From: Eutypa lata
Lineage: Eukaryota; Ascomycota; Sordariomycetes; Xylariales; Diatrypaceae
Length of the DNA stretch: 64,000 nt
Assembly: GCA_022661535.1 (NCBI GenBank)
Contig: JAKULF010000008.1
Location: 992,001-1,056,000, forward strand
Direction of reading: 5' to 3'
Below, piece after piece: positions 33,001-46,765 of this stretch. Position 1 is the stretch's first letter, and every line of letters begins with the position of its first letter. Under the pieces are notes generated by a model. That model was not told the origin of the DNA. It did not search any database and saw nothing but the letters and a program-made list of their open reading frames with translations. The position numbers and the translations under genes are program-made.

Positions 33001-36000
33001 CAATTGCATTCTACGTACGTATGTGGTGAAAGTAACACGGCCTCCGGAGGTGCGGCTGGCTGGCTAAGGGAAGTTCAAGGGCAAGAGGCGCACCGCGATA
33101 GCGCCGAGGAGTTCAGGTAGGCCGGGAGGGGAGGGGGCGATAGATACGGTGGGCAACTATGTAGCTCTAATAACTATGTTGTTATTGTACTCACTTCGTA
33201 GATTTGATCTTAACGGCTACTACTATGATCGACGATGATGAGCCATTCGTTCTTAGCATCAGTGGCGCGTGTAGTGGTGTCGCCCGTTGTCTCTTCGTCC
33301 TCTGCTCGGTGAGGAAGAGCCGTTAGCAATGTCGCACTCAAGACTCAACCGCCCAAATCAAGGGACTTGCTCTAGATTGACCCGTGAAGGGCAATGTATC
33401 ATATTTGCTACACTGTGTTGCGTTGCCGAACTGAATTTAGAAAGTAGGCATTGGGGGGTTGGTGACTTGGGACATACGCATCGTACTTATTAAAGTCGTT
33501 GGCGATATTTTCCGCCCCCAAACCATGTAGTTATCTAGCTGGCTACCTATGTAGTTACCAGATAACTATGTAGTCAATAGAATGGAAGAGCTGGACCACA
33601 TGACTGACTCTAGCGGATCCCCGGTCCATGAACGCGCAATCGATGGGACGCAAGATCATTGGAACGGCCTTTTCGGTCAACCCTTCATTTATGCGTGCTC
33701 ATCACTTAAAGCCGCCGCCTATCTCGTACATACACAACATGTGTATATCCGTATGTGCAACTTTGTTGGTCCGTTTCTTTTTTTCTCCTACACGTCAAAG
33801 CGGCCGCGTCGAGCGATACTCGCAATCGGCAACGACCGGGTAGAAGCTAGACCGGGCCCCATCTAAGAAGAGTTGTCTCGTCCGTCCGTGGCGCTCGCAC
33901 CCGGTCTCTCCAGACCATCGGGTTCTTCTCATCCGACCTTTGTATCGTCTATCTACACTACACATGTATGTAGACTTTCAGGTCAAGGCTATATGTCTCG
34001 GATGGTTGAGTTATATAACGACGGTATATTAAACGTCATAAAAAGCAGTGCCGATTTGGGTAGCAATTGCCGAAGTTCATCATGTGTTGTTCAAAGCCGA
34101 GATGACCCGACCAGAAGAGCCGGTGTTATAGGAACTGGGAAGATCTGGCTGCCTACTACATACATACTAAAGAAGGGGACCTTATTATGACTACATATAT
34201 GACTGGACAAAGAGCCGTCAACAGGGCATTTGATAAAGGGGGCCACGATCTTGCCCGAGTATTGCATATACCATACATATCTTTTTATATGTCTTAGCGT
34301 AGAAATGTAATTGTTAGCTCGTGCTGTTGCATGTATCAACGGTGAGATATTCTCTAGTTAGTAGGTACTCGAACATCAAAGCAAGCTTCTGACGTAATAA
34401 CTTGAAAACGGGGTCGAGGCCAGGCTGTGCCATGGCCCTGCGTCCCTGGCATGTCGTGACCTGTAACGGTGCAGAAATCGATGCACATAGCACACATTAT
34501 CACCCCCTCACGTGGGATGCCACGGGGTCAAGATTCATGCAAATAATTCGGACGGCAACTCTTCATTGGGCCTAAATACGAGAAAGGAAGGGATAAGGCT
34601 AGGCTAAAAGACGCCCTGTTATATCGACATTGCACGAGACTTTCTAACGCGGCCTGATACGGATACCTGGAGAATACCTGCATCGACGGTGTGCCGTGTG
34701 CCCTTGTACTTGGGTACGCACCAGCTCGGTATAGGGAGATGTGCAATTCCGATTTTACTTCAGAATATACTGTCATATATATCTTAGGAATTAAAGCTTA
34801 GCAATAGTGTAGTAAACCACGATAATTTCGCGGCCGGATATAAGGCTTTAAGATACACTGCTCCGGTCTGTGCCGCAGATTATACTACGTTGGGAGGAGG
34901 CTAAGAAGCAAGTCGCTTAAGTATGTAGCCTTCTAGTCAGGTGTATAGCGGTGGTTTCGGATAGTGGGGGATCGGCTACGGGCGCTGTGTAGTAATTATT
35001 AGTAGCGCTACTGGGGCGTTGTTCTTCCTACCTCTATCCTTTAACGTACTGGGCCTTGATAGCCTGTTCAACGGGGAAGATGTATTCCACTGAGACGATA
35101 GAATAGAGCTTGTGCACATATCTGGGACATACCTTAGCGGAAGGTATATGCGGTGGTATAGATACTAGCCGAGTTGGAAATGTGCATTTCTCAATGCTAA
35201 CCGAGACGGCAGGCTGTATCTTAGTTCAACATAGATCTATTGGTTAGCAATATGGAAGTTCATCTAGGGCTTGTTGTTAGTGTTGCGATATGTAGGCAGA
35301 GTCTCTAATAATTACTGTGGTCTCTGCAATTAATCTGTAATTCTGCTGGCTTTTGGCCCGAAGTGCGAAAGGGGCTGTTCTATGATAAAGAAATCTACGC
35401 CTCACTCGAAGAATATATGTGCTAGATGGGAGAAGTTAAGTTATGCCAGGCGGTTGTGGTGGATTTGACCTCGGAGGAGCTCGATAAGAGTATTCTCTGC
35501 TCTTATTGTCGTTGTCGTTGCCGTTGTCGTATATTGGAGAACGTTGGATCTGGGACCTAGATAGTCAGCATAGTAACAACGGCATGGTTGCGCAACGTCA
35601 AGCTTTGCTGAAACCGAGGCTGTTTGATTCCGTCGCACAGCAGTACGGCTTTTAAGCCGCAACACAGCGGCATAATACATCACTGCGGCATCGAAGTTCT
35701 GCTAATATATCTTTGCGAGAACACAGCTGGTAAGAACACAGCTGAGCACATCCATGAATTGTTGCTAAGAGTCATATCTTGTTAGAATCGTACGCTGCGC
35801 AACTTATTGAGACAATACACACACTATGTCTTCTATGAGGTGAAACTCTAAGCCTGTACCGTCGCATGCCAGACGGGAAGGGATAAACAATGCGCTCGAC
35901 CATTTCAGCTGGATGCAGCTTTGAGGGCAATCCCCTCACAATCTGGGAATTATGCCTGACGTGGCTGCGCGGCCAATGACGCTATACGACGTTGAAAGGC

Positions 36001-39000
36001 GGGTTTCTGAGTCCTTGCCGACGTTACACAAACCGCGGCGAATACAGGCAGGATTGGAGTTTTCGTTTGTGGAAGGCAACATACATAGTACAAAGCCGAG
36101 GAACCGAGGCAGTGAGGGGTGCTAGGAGAGGCGGTATAGGGGGGAGGGAAGGATTCCTTAGCCCGGGCGCCCATCAACAAGCAAGAGACCTCCACATGTC
36201 TTGGTTGACCTCTTCGCAAGACTCGGTACCGTATAACAGACAGCGCGCCTAACCATATAGATGAAATGATTAATTCCAGACAAGAATGTATACATGATAC
36301 ATGGATGGGGATGAAAGAAGCCATGCAAGAGCGGGAAAGAGATCACAGCATTAGTATCACAAGGCACAATGTCGTACGTACGTACATACACACATGTAGT
36401 TACAACATGGTGGTGGTAGACCTTTGCTATAACGCGCGACAAGCGAATGATTGAAGGGACAGTTCAAAAAGCTAATTGACTTAGATCTGTGTTCCGCTGG
36501 GTTGCAGATTTCCACCCGTAGTGCCGACCGCCAGTCCCCCATAGAAGAGGTTGCATAGAGAGTGAAAGACCCCTGCAAAGAGCGGTGGACTTTCAACCTG
36601 CATTGCTTCGCCTCGAGGACTTTCTCCACCGGGACCCCACATTTCTAGCTGGCTGGATCTGTATTGTGCGTAGTATCTTCCGCCAGCTGCTTCCATGTGG
36701 ACACGCACGATATGGGCCATAGCATAGTATCTTTGCCCACACACATACAGTAGCATCGTGCAATATCATCTGCCATCTGGCCTAAACACCGGATTGGGTA
36801 AAAATGATGACAAGAAGACACCAATAATACTACGAGAAATACCTGATCGGGGTGGACTCTGTAAGTTTCTGAAGGTTGTGTAACCTGTTCTCCCCCCCTA
36901 TACAAACCTTTACCGGCAATGATGAGCACCACCTCCTACGTAACTGGACCCTGACGATATCTACCTTAGGTATACAGGGAGATTTACGAAGCTGTTAGGG
37001 CTATGTACGAAGTATCATAGATACCTACCTATGCAGTGTACGTCGCTTGGTCTTTTTAATTGGCCTACGAAGTACATATGTAGTTTATGCATCGTCTTTT
37101 CAGCACTATAATTAATGAGGAAGCTTCTCTTACTGCGTATAATCCTTTAAACCAGGGGTTTCAAAGCTATGTACCTAGGTATATAGCTTACGTATAATCA
37201 AATATCAAAACAAATAATACCACTACTAGGAAATCAATATTGATGTCATATCTACAAGGTCACAAACGCGATGCGCGCTGTCGGCTAGGTTTAACTGTTA
37301 CCTACCTACCTACTTGAACATAATGTAGCATGATTTACGAACATGCATATTCATTATTCGTATTTATTGCAGCGGTTAAAGTACCCACGCGTTGTCTGCC
37401 TGCCTATCTGTTCGTTTACCGGCAAGGAGGGCAGTTGAGATGGAGGTCGATTGAAACTGAGATGTCCGGCGGCTCTGGCAGGAGTTCGCGAAAACGTCAC
37501 ATGCGTGTTAAATAATCAATGTCTCATGCGGGGGGGGAGGAAACAACAGATCTCTGATAACGCGCGGTCGGGCGCTCAAGGAGATGCAACAACCTGCAAC
37601 CTGCAACATGAATAACATGGTGACCGGCCGTGGGTAACTGGGTGGTATCTACGTGCTCGAGGTAACTCAACAGTATGTATGTAGGTAATGTAGGCAGGTC
37701 ATCAATCATCTGGTTGTCATAACCTTAAAAGGTACACACCGTACACTGACTGTACACTGGGAATGGCGGAGGGCGTCGAGGCTCTAGATCGATCTGTTCG
37801 GCGACCTGAACCGTACATATCTGACGTCGCAATGACCTGTAAGTGACCGAGGGGGTTCGGGGAGATAAATGCTCGTTTAGGGGGGCTCTATAGGGAGGTA
37901 GTATAGTATAGTTTTGTGCTTTAGCGAGCAACAGGCTGGCGTTAAGTTACCACCTGACCGGTGGGCTGCTGCCAAGAAAGCTGGATTATTTCGGAAAGCG
38001 GACCGCGCCCACTGCAAGTGTTTGCCCTACGTACACTACCTAACTAACATATGTGATTCACACGCAAGCAGCATCGTTTCTGCCTATAACCCGTCACGCA
38101 GTGGGAAAGAAATTCTAGAGTCGTATCATCATACGCTCATTCATCGAGACTGCATTTTAGGCCTCATCCTCTTTGCTTGCGAGTCAGCCTGCCGGGGAAG
38201 GTCTCCGTTGCCATGACTGGCAGACAAAGAAAGTTCGGCGGTCTCGCTCGGGTACGCTATCCTTTAGCCCAGTTTAACAGGTGGGTCACAGGCTTTCCCT
38301 AGAACGGGAGTAAGAAGTACCACATCAAATATCCTTTCGCCATGCATGGCAGTACTTGTACCTCATGTATATGTAGCTCAGCCCTATGGGTGAGCAGAGC
38401 ATGTGGCTGCGGCGACCCCGAACATGAAGATATGTATTCTTGTACCGTGTGCTCTATGTGAGTACCTACCTACCTACTTACCTATGTAATGTAGGCCAAG
38501 AGGCCTTTGCATATCTGCATTATGATCGCAACCGTTCAATAGATCAGGATGTGACACCTAGGCCGACCGCCAGACCGCCAAATCCCCATACTGAAAGAGT
38601 TCAGTGCTAGGGCTCTCGCTGGGCTGGGGGAGCCGTGCGAGGAAAATGAAGGTTAGCTAACTAGGGTCTGAAAAATAATAGGCAATTGATTGCGATCCCC
38701 CAGTCCACCAGTGGACCGGGGAATCGCTGGGGTCAGTTCGGCACTGGTCCCTAAACCGCATAGCTTCACACCCGCAAAAGTGCAACACATCCGTGATAAG
38801 GGTTGGCGTGGGGTGGGCAAAGCAACACGCCTAAAGTGCTGCAAAGTACATCCATACATTGACCTCTCTCCATGTATACGTATAGGGAGGTGTTTAGTTA
38901 TGTACCATCCCATACTGCACAATAGTGAAATGGGTCTATAGCCTCATGACTGTTACTGTAGTCCTTTTATTTTTCTTTATTTAATTGACATCCATCTGTC

Positions 39001-42000
39001 CGTCTGCTTCATAGCTGCAAGCCAATAACTACCTACTACGTACTTCGTACCTACGCTATAGATACATCGTCCATATGCGACCAACCAAAAAGAAGCGTGT
39101 GGAGAACCGTAACTAGGTTATAGCAGACAGGGCCTACACAGTGCTTGTCCGGATTCTCCCAGTTGCTCATTTCAGCCCTATGACAGGTACCCACGGTATG
39201 GTGCAGGCGGGTGATGAACAAGTGCGTTACGTAAGGACCTTATTCAGTAACTGTCATTTCCCTCGAGCACGGGTAGCCGGCTTGGCATCCCAACCCACAG
39301 GTAACGCCATGTTCCAGTCCCCAGAGAAAGGCGCGGGAGATGAGACGGAAGCTTCGGGGTCGGTGCACGACATCTTTTCGCAAGACATGGGTGTGGCCTT
39401 ACCCTATCCTAGGTATGTATGCTATCCTATCCTGTGTACACAAAAGGAAAAGTAGTGTGAAGCAGCATGCGTGTAAGTAATGTAGTTAGATATCAACACA
39501 CACAACATATGAGCTAAGTAGGTATATGGCTCAATGTTCGGTCTAATGACTCATCTCAAAACGAGCGATACTTTGAATTCTTCGATCGCGAACTGGTTCC
39601 ACTGATCGGGTTTCTACCATGCGGTGATAGGTGATAGCATCTCATGGGGGCAGCTGCAAGACCTTGCGGGGTGTTCTGGGTGTTTAGTAATTAACCCTGT
39701 AGCCTTCGCGGCAAAGGGGAGATCTCTAGGAAGCCCTTATCAGAAGTTCCGTACATGTTGTTTAATGAACAAAAAAAGGAACTAAATGAATGCCAAGTCC
39801 AAGATCAACCAAGTTTGAAAAGGAACTGAGACTAATGATTGGAACAAGGTTGTTCACGAGTCGACGTTTTCTCCAACCTGGCCCGACATCCTTCGGAAAC
39901 TCATTTGCGGCGGTATATTGGTTTGCTTAGGGCTATTCTGCTTCCGGGATAGGCTATGAGTTCCTTAACGAAGAGGCACCGCTTTATTAGTACATACTTA
40001 GTTAGGGCCCAGATTATCAAGATGGATATCTACGCCCTCCGACTAGTTGGGTTAAAGCCGAGATCTACATGATGAGGGATGTACTAACATTAGTCCTTGC
40101 ACTGGAACCTCCCTCCATTTGTGTTAGACTGTTGGTATCCTATCCGCTCATGGTTGCTAGGCTCTCTGTATGCCACGTAACTAGAGAGATATCAGTTAGT
40201 AGATAGCATAACGAATGAGTGATCCGACTTCTGCTACGTAAGGCTAGGTATCCAGTCCGAAAGTTAGGTAGGTAGTACAGATACAGCATCAATGAGAAAA
40301 TGGACCTGTAATCCCGAGCACACCAATCATGTAATATGTGCCGATCATAGGCAAGGTCTTTATGTGGTTGGTCTCCACTCTCTCGGTGCAGTGTGAACAA
40401 CTTCGTAAAGGTTGTCAACATGCTATGATAGTTATCTAGGACTGTTTTGGCATATTGTGCTTTATCTTTCTTCTGGTGAGCTCTGATGGCCTATATAGTT
40501 CTCGGCAATAGGATTGTTGGCTTACAAGTGGCAAAGTTCAGAGTAGGATCTAGTTAGGGCCCGTTTTGCCCGCTTGAATTGCGGGGGGGAGGATTTGGGC
40601 ACAACCTCGACCCTGGGTATCTCAGGTAGATGATGATTAATCCAACAATTAATTCAACACGCGCCATATTGGCTGATCTCTCTGACAAACCAAAATCGTA
40701 GTCCTAGACCTGCTCCCAACTTTAGGGCTAAATTAGCATTTGCTCCCATTTGGGCAGGTCCAGAGGCATAACGGGATAGTTTCGCAATTGCATATGAAGT
40801 CTAGAATGTCATAAACCCCGGTTGTGATTGGGCTATAACATAAAACCTGCCTGGGTGATATATTTTAGTAATGGTGGGTTACACAAGAATAAATCCGTTG
40901 TGATCCTTAGTCTTTGATAAGTGAAACGCCTATTCACTCTAGCCCCTCTTTTCTATCTATCTTTATATATCCTCTTAAAATGAAGTATAAACTACATATC
41001 TGTGTTCCTAAATGATGATTCATCATTAGGACTGGGCACGGTTGTGTAGCTTATAAGAAATAATAACTAAACCTAAGAACCTATGCAGCACTTTGCGATC
41101 TTAAGACATGGCTTTCCTTCATTCTATTCCTTTCTATCGGGTTGATGCTCCCGACGGGGATTTTCTAGAACGTCAGAACGTAGAGGCATGAAAGTCCCAT
41201 GCTTTACCGCGCCCGATAAGGCGGAAGAGGATATCTTACTACTTTGGGATCTCGCATGGCAGTCTCACCTTGAGATCCATGGATCATAGCGACGGTAACC
41301 AATAGTATGTCTTGCGAGAGACGCCATGCAGCTATCTCCTTGCTAAAACCGGTGCAGAACGCGTGCTCTCTCCTTTCCACTGGGGACGGCATATGAGGTG
41401 AGAACTTTAAATCTGGGGTTTGGGGGTACAATTCCTCGTACCATCCAAGTCCTTGTTGACACGGTGGTGTGGTGTCAGCAGGTATTCCAATTTCTAAGCT
41501 TCTCGCATCAGCACCCAGTGACTAGTGGACGACAACGGCTCCAACCTGGCGGAGCCTAGTTAGTAGTACTTACTATTCGCAATAGCCACACACTAACTAC
41601 GGTATGTACCTAGCCCCCTTGTACTGCTAGACGTATCCTGCGCGGAAGGATTCGCTTCTTAACCAATAAGAGCCCACATTTCCGAGGCTGAACAACTGCC
41701 CTACGAGCTGACGGAGCATTCCCCCGAACAAGCAGCAAACGCGCTCTCAGCTCGCCGCTGAGCTGGCCACATGGCAGGATGAGCCTTAGCCCTAGGTGAA
41801 GTGCCGGCGAAGGATCCAAATCAGGACTCTATTTCTCCTCAAAAGCCACCAGCATAGGGCTAAACGGTACGAAGTGATGTTTCAGATTATACACATCGCA
41901 AGGCATTATTCGAGACTCGTCCCATGAAACGTCAGGATAGCATAGCACGACTCCAAATGTGCATCGGAGAGCGGTATCAAGAGCAAGTGGCTGGCGCCAT

Positions 42001-45000
42001 CGATAGCTGCTCTACGGATTTGGAATCATTGCCCCTACATCCGATAACTTATTAAAGACTCTAGGACTTGATTTAGACTCATTTGAAAGCCTCTTAAGAT
42101 GAGGGTTCGAGCATAGACGATAGACTAGGCGCGATGTGACATTAAAAGATTGCTGACTTCTAGAGCAATGTGCAATCTCGTAACCACACTCCACGGCTTG
42201 GCTCTGGGTGAGGGTGACCATCGCAATTTGCCGGAGTTAATGCACATAGCCATGATAAGAGCTGAGTCTCGAGACTACGGTAGCACATGGCTCAAGAGGA
42301 TCGTCGACCACGCTTTCAAGTCGACATGATACTATTGGTCAACACCGGCGCAACATCGGCATGTTTATAGTAATTGGTGTAAAACAAGGTCGTAAGGCTG
42401 AAGAGGGTGGCCTAGTTAGTTGATCTATGTTTGGTATCGTGTATATTTCATACTTTGATTGGGCTCTATAATTGGGTCGCAACCTTGAACTAGAGCAAAG
42501 CTATATGTGGCTCCTGTTGTTAATAGAACGGGGCTTAAGACATCCTTCCATGTTATTTCTGATCTAGTGATGCAAAGCGGCCGCTTGTGAATACTACCTG
42601 ATAATTTGAGATAAGTAGTGTTGCTTAAATTTAATAGAGATGAGGTCTTATAGCACTCGAATACTAAGTACCTATGCTTTAAATCTGCTGAAAGCTGTGC
42701 AACAGGCTGACTGGAGCATTAATGCAAAATACAGAGGTGTCAGAAATTGTATCAGAAAAAAACCCCCAATGTTCAGGAACAATTCTAGGGCGCTGCCAAG
42801 AGGTCCCGAATGCTCGTTTCTTCGCCCCCAGGATACCACGCTATCGCATGGAGAGGTGCAAGATTGAAGTGAGCGGAATAATACTAGTGTAGCTGTAGGT
42901 GTAGCTGCCACCACAGAAGCAGAAGCAACCACCACTACCACCACCACCGGCTCTGGCCAAACGGCGACTAACTACATATTAGCGTCTACTATTTAATTGG
43001 CTAGCCCTACGTCTGAAGCATAATTAGGTAGCCAATCATATCTTAAACCAAGGCTTGGTAAGTGCTGGGCCAAAAATAGAAGGATTTGTTAACTAACGTT
43101 AGCACGTGCTAGGGTACTATGAATGTATGTAGCTATGTATGTAGTTAACTACATCTCAGCCATTGATTTCCACCAGTGATATCCCTGGTTCTTTAAGATC
43201 CGAAAAGGACCTAGAGGTCCCCTTGGTGCTTTGTTATGTTTGGAATTGGGGGCTGAACAAGATGCTTATTCACCCCCCCCTATCTCTTTCATTATAACAG
43301 AATGTAACTATGTATGTATGGCCCACCAATCTTCTGGCTGGCGACATCCAAGACCTAGCAAGAGGACTAGGAGAACGAAGCTCCGCGGGCGGTCCGCTCT
43401 TTCATTGATTGAGGTAGTACTAGCTTCTCGACGCTTGACTCCGCCATAACCGCCTCAAATGCGGGTATGCCGTTTAAAAGACCGTTACAGAAAAAGACCG
43501 AATGGGATAGAGATAGGTACTTTACACCAATTGGCAATTGGCTGCTACGGCAAAGGAGATGTCGCGGAGTTGCGAGAAACTGGGGCGTGATAGGCACTCA
43601 CGCTGCCACCCTTGGCCGCTTGGCTCTGGTTTACGTACCCGAGCAAATCATCCAATCAGAATGCGGGCGCCGGCAGACAGTCGTCACAAGGAAGCATCTG
43701 AGTCCTAATCTGGAGCCGTGCAGCAGAGATATAGTTTCTGCGGTGAACGAAAAGCAGAATGAATCAGCAATCGACATATGAAGTTGCATCGGCGAACCAA
43801 CGCGCAGGTAGCATTCGCGAACCACACACAACAGACCACCTATCTAGCACGCCTTCATCTTTTTATCAATTTGCTGTTATATGTTCGGTTCAGATTGTGC
43901 GAGCGCAAAACGAGCGACTTTCTTCTGCCTACACGAGCAGCAGCAGCAGCATCGCCGCTCTCGGTCTCCTCGCGGCGGTTAACCTTCGCAATGTGATCCC
44001 AGAATAGGTCGAAAGTGTTTTTAGTTCTCCTGCCAGGAAATGTTTTCCCTATCAGGAAAATCTGTGTAGCGTCCGCAGGGCAGGGATGGGATGGGATGGA
44101 GTAGGCACGTATGTAAGTACCTCGCAGCAATTTCGAAGAGCTGAAAAGTTATTCCCTGGGTAAGGCGAGCCCATCTCCCGTTTTAGATTCACGGCCTACT
44201 TAGTTAGAGGTACCTAACTTTAGTAAAGTTGGAGACTCGGGCAGTCGGACCTCACACTGGCTGAATTACGCTGTGGATCTTTCGCAACTTCTGCTGCGGC
44301 CGGTATAGTCTTGATGTTCCTTTTTTTTCTGCTTCTTTTCTGTCACGCAGGGGATCATTTGAATCATCGTTTAATCATCTTGTAAAAAATACTAGGTAAT
44401 TAATACTACATCAGTAGTAATGTCAAGACAGCCAGCGCCAAATAGTTCAGGCTGGTGGATACGCTATGATGTGCTGTACACCAGCATTGCCCCGATTAAA
44501 CCGGACCCAAAGGACCAAGGTGCAAGGTGCAATTCCGCGCTACAGAAGTTCCGTCTCTGCGACTTAAAACTCACTTGATGCCTACTGAGGTTAGTCCGTA
44601 TCCGCATAGCCTAGCAGCCCTATCCATAGATTGAAGTAAAATACCATCTGTTTAATATCGCATAATTACCCCTCGACTTAGGCAGCCAGATATGTGCATA
44701 GCTTAGCTATTTAACATAGGTAACTTTAGGTAGGTACTAGGTTGGTAGGCAAAACGTAATGCGATGACCAAGTTGGATGCAGAGAACTACCAGTACATTA
44801 TGTAGGTAGCTTAGCAGGTGACGACGAACGGCTTTCAAGTGGAACAGCGGACACATCCACTCACTCACTCACTCACTGTCTGCTCGCACTCAATGACTGA
44901 CTCTGAAGAGTTTCGAGTGTGATTGTGCGACTTGTAGGTAGCACCCCAACCAGAACAGTGGACATCGTAGGGTGGTATTGCTACTGGAGGCATAGATACT

Positions 45001-45814
45001 TGTGAATATCAGGTATACCTAGATGAAAGTACCTGCTTTCGGTACCGCGGTGTACCAGCTTTAACTTCTTCGGCTGAACAAGATCCCTCTAATTTTGTAC
45101 GTAGTGGACGTAACTTAGGCATGTTATGTACCTACCTACGAAGTATGTCTGGTGGAGCTAAAATCGTTATGTATATACATTATGTACGTACCTGCGTACA
45201 GGGGGTTTAAGAGAGGGGGCCGCAGGGATGGGATCGCCCGCAACAAGTTGCTGGATTGAGGCGCTGCCCTTCTTCGTTATTCACACTGGGCTCACACCAT
45301 TTCTCCAAAAGGCGGCCGTAACCATCCCTACTACCCTCGCATTGAGATACCATACATACCTTCAGCGGTCAACATGCATGCAAGTGCATGAGGACGTACT
45401 CATCGTACCCATCTCATACCCATGCATCCTTGAAATGCGATTCCTCGTGGTGAACAGGGGGGTGTGTGGGTGGTTTGTTCTGCGAGCTGGGGACGGGGAG
45501 TACGTACTATATACCTATGTACCTACGTACATAGCGTACAGGAGAGACAATGTACTTTGAACCCTCGACACTTGTCTCGTCTCGTATATACTACTACGTA
45601 AGAAGGAAGTCCACGGCTGAGAGTGCCTGTTCGTGTATATATTTACTATCTGCTTCCTCCCTCCAACAGATCTCGTGGTCCCGTCTCTTCGGCTCGACAC
45701 TGAACTAAGAATCTCAAGTCATCTTGACTAAGAAGCATAATCTCCATTCTCCATAAACATATATCACCACTATAATATCTTGATCTCGATATCATCACGC
45801 TGGTGGAAGAGTAG
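33001..45814. other. Gene-poor region, second part, leading to the bZIP gene
   Basis: Almost 13 kb without supported coding sequence; ORFs are all under about 125 codons, overlap in several frames and contain no recognisable domain. Simple repeats are scattered through it, for example (CACT)n at 44857-44877 and GTAG/CTAC clusters. The last 1-2 kb must include the bZIP promoter. I see no terminal repeats, reverse transcriptase or transposase fragments, so an intact mobile element is not supported. Confidence 0.55.
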
Positions 45815-46765
45815 ATGTCTTCGCCTCCGATGTACGCCATGTCTCAACACCAATACACATACGCAACCGTGCCGCCGCCGCGGCAGTATTCGGCGCACGG
45901 CACTAGCAGTGCTTTCTCCAGCTCTGCCAACCCTGATGAGGATTGGACCAAGATCTCAGACCTCGCCGAGCGCCGGCGGATACAGAACCGCATTGCCCAG
46001 AGGAACTACCGTGTGTTGCGCCCCGCCCCGGATATGGTGGTGATATGGCACAAGGACTAACAGAAACTATAGGCAAGAAGCTCAAGAGACGCCTGGAAGA
46101 CCTGGAGAGGCGCGCCGGCACATCCGATGGCTCTACGTCCGGATCTGAGAAGCCCGCGCAACCAAGCAACCGCACTACGAAGAAGACGTCGCCATCCAAG
46201 GCTCAGAAGGCCTCAGCAACCCCCCAGAAGAACGCCCAGCCTCCTCAGTTCACGCCGCCGATGAACCCAGAGGACGAGCTACTATTCCCGTCCCCCTATG
46301 ACGACCGAGAGCGCTCTCACACCCCTCCCTACATCACCTACTCGTCGTACCCGCCACCCGACGAGATGCTCCTGCCGCCTTACGGCACCGCACAGCCGTA
46401 CCAGCCCATGACGACAGCGGAGGGCTACCCTAACTACATGGCAACTACTGTCCCCTGTACCCTCCCGTCTATGACACACTTCTCCGATGCTATCAAGAGG
46501 GAACCGTATCCCGGGGAGGAGTCGATGTCTCCCTACATGAACTATGGCTACGTTCACGGGATGCCCCCCAATCCCTACGACCAGCAGAACCCTCATGTGA
46601 GTCACGTACGCGGTAAACTTCCACCGAGAACCTCGTAGCTGAACGGTGAAAACTCAGACCCCACCTCTATCTCACTCTTACGACCACTCGGCAAACTGCT
46701 CAGAATCTGGATACGATTATCCAACAACGCCTCTATCGATGCCGGCATCACCGCCGTGCAATTAG
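45815..46765 (+). CDS. Fungal bZIP transcription factor
   Basis: Three exons: 45815-46010, 46073-46596, 46658-46765. Introns are 62 nt (GTGTGT, branch GACTAAC, acceptor TATAG) and 61 nt (GTGAGT, branch CTGAAC, acceptor TCAG). Product 275 residues. The first intron, phase 1, interrupts the basic region; joining it gives ERRRIQNRIAQRNYR followed by KKLKRRLEDLERRAG, the classic fungal bZIP DNA-binding pattern (N-x7-R type) running into a short zipper. The rest is Ser/Pro/Tyr-rich and probably disordered, with a C-terminus ending PLSMPASPPCN. The last exon was found from the splice signal; without splicing the frame would stop at 46638. No neighbour suggests a pathway, so target genes are unknown. 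It stands alone, with nearly 20 kb of gene-free DNA upstream. Confidence 0.9.

Noticed and set aside
40550..40800. Possible terminal repeats of a DNA transposon (TAGTTAGGGCCCGTT versus AACGGGATAG)
   Set aside because: The two ends do not match over a useful length, no target-site duplication is visible, and no transposase fragment lies between.
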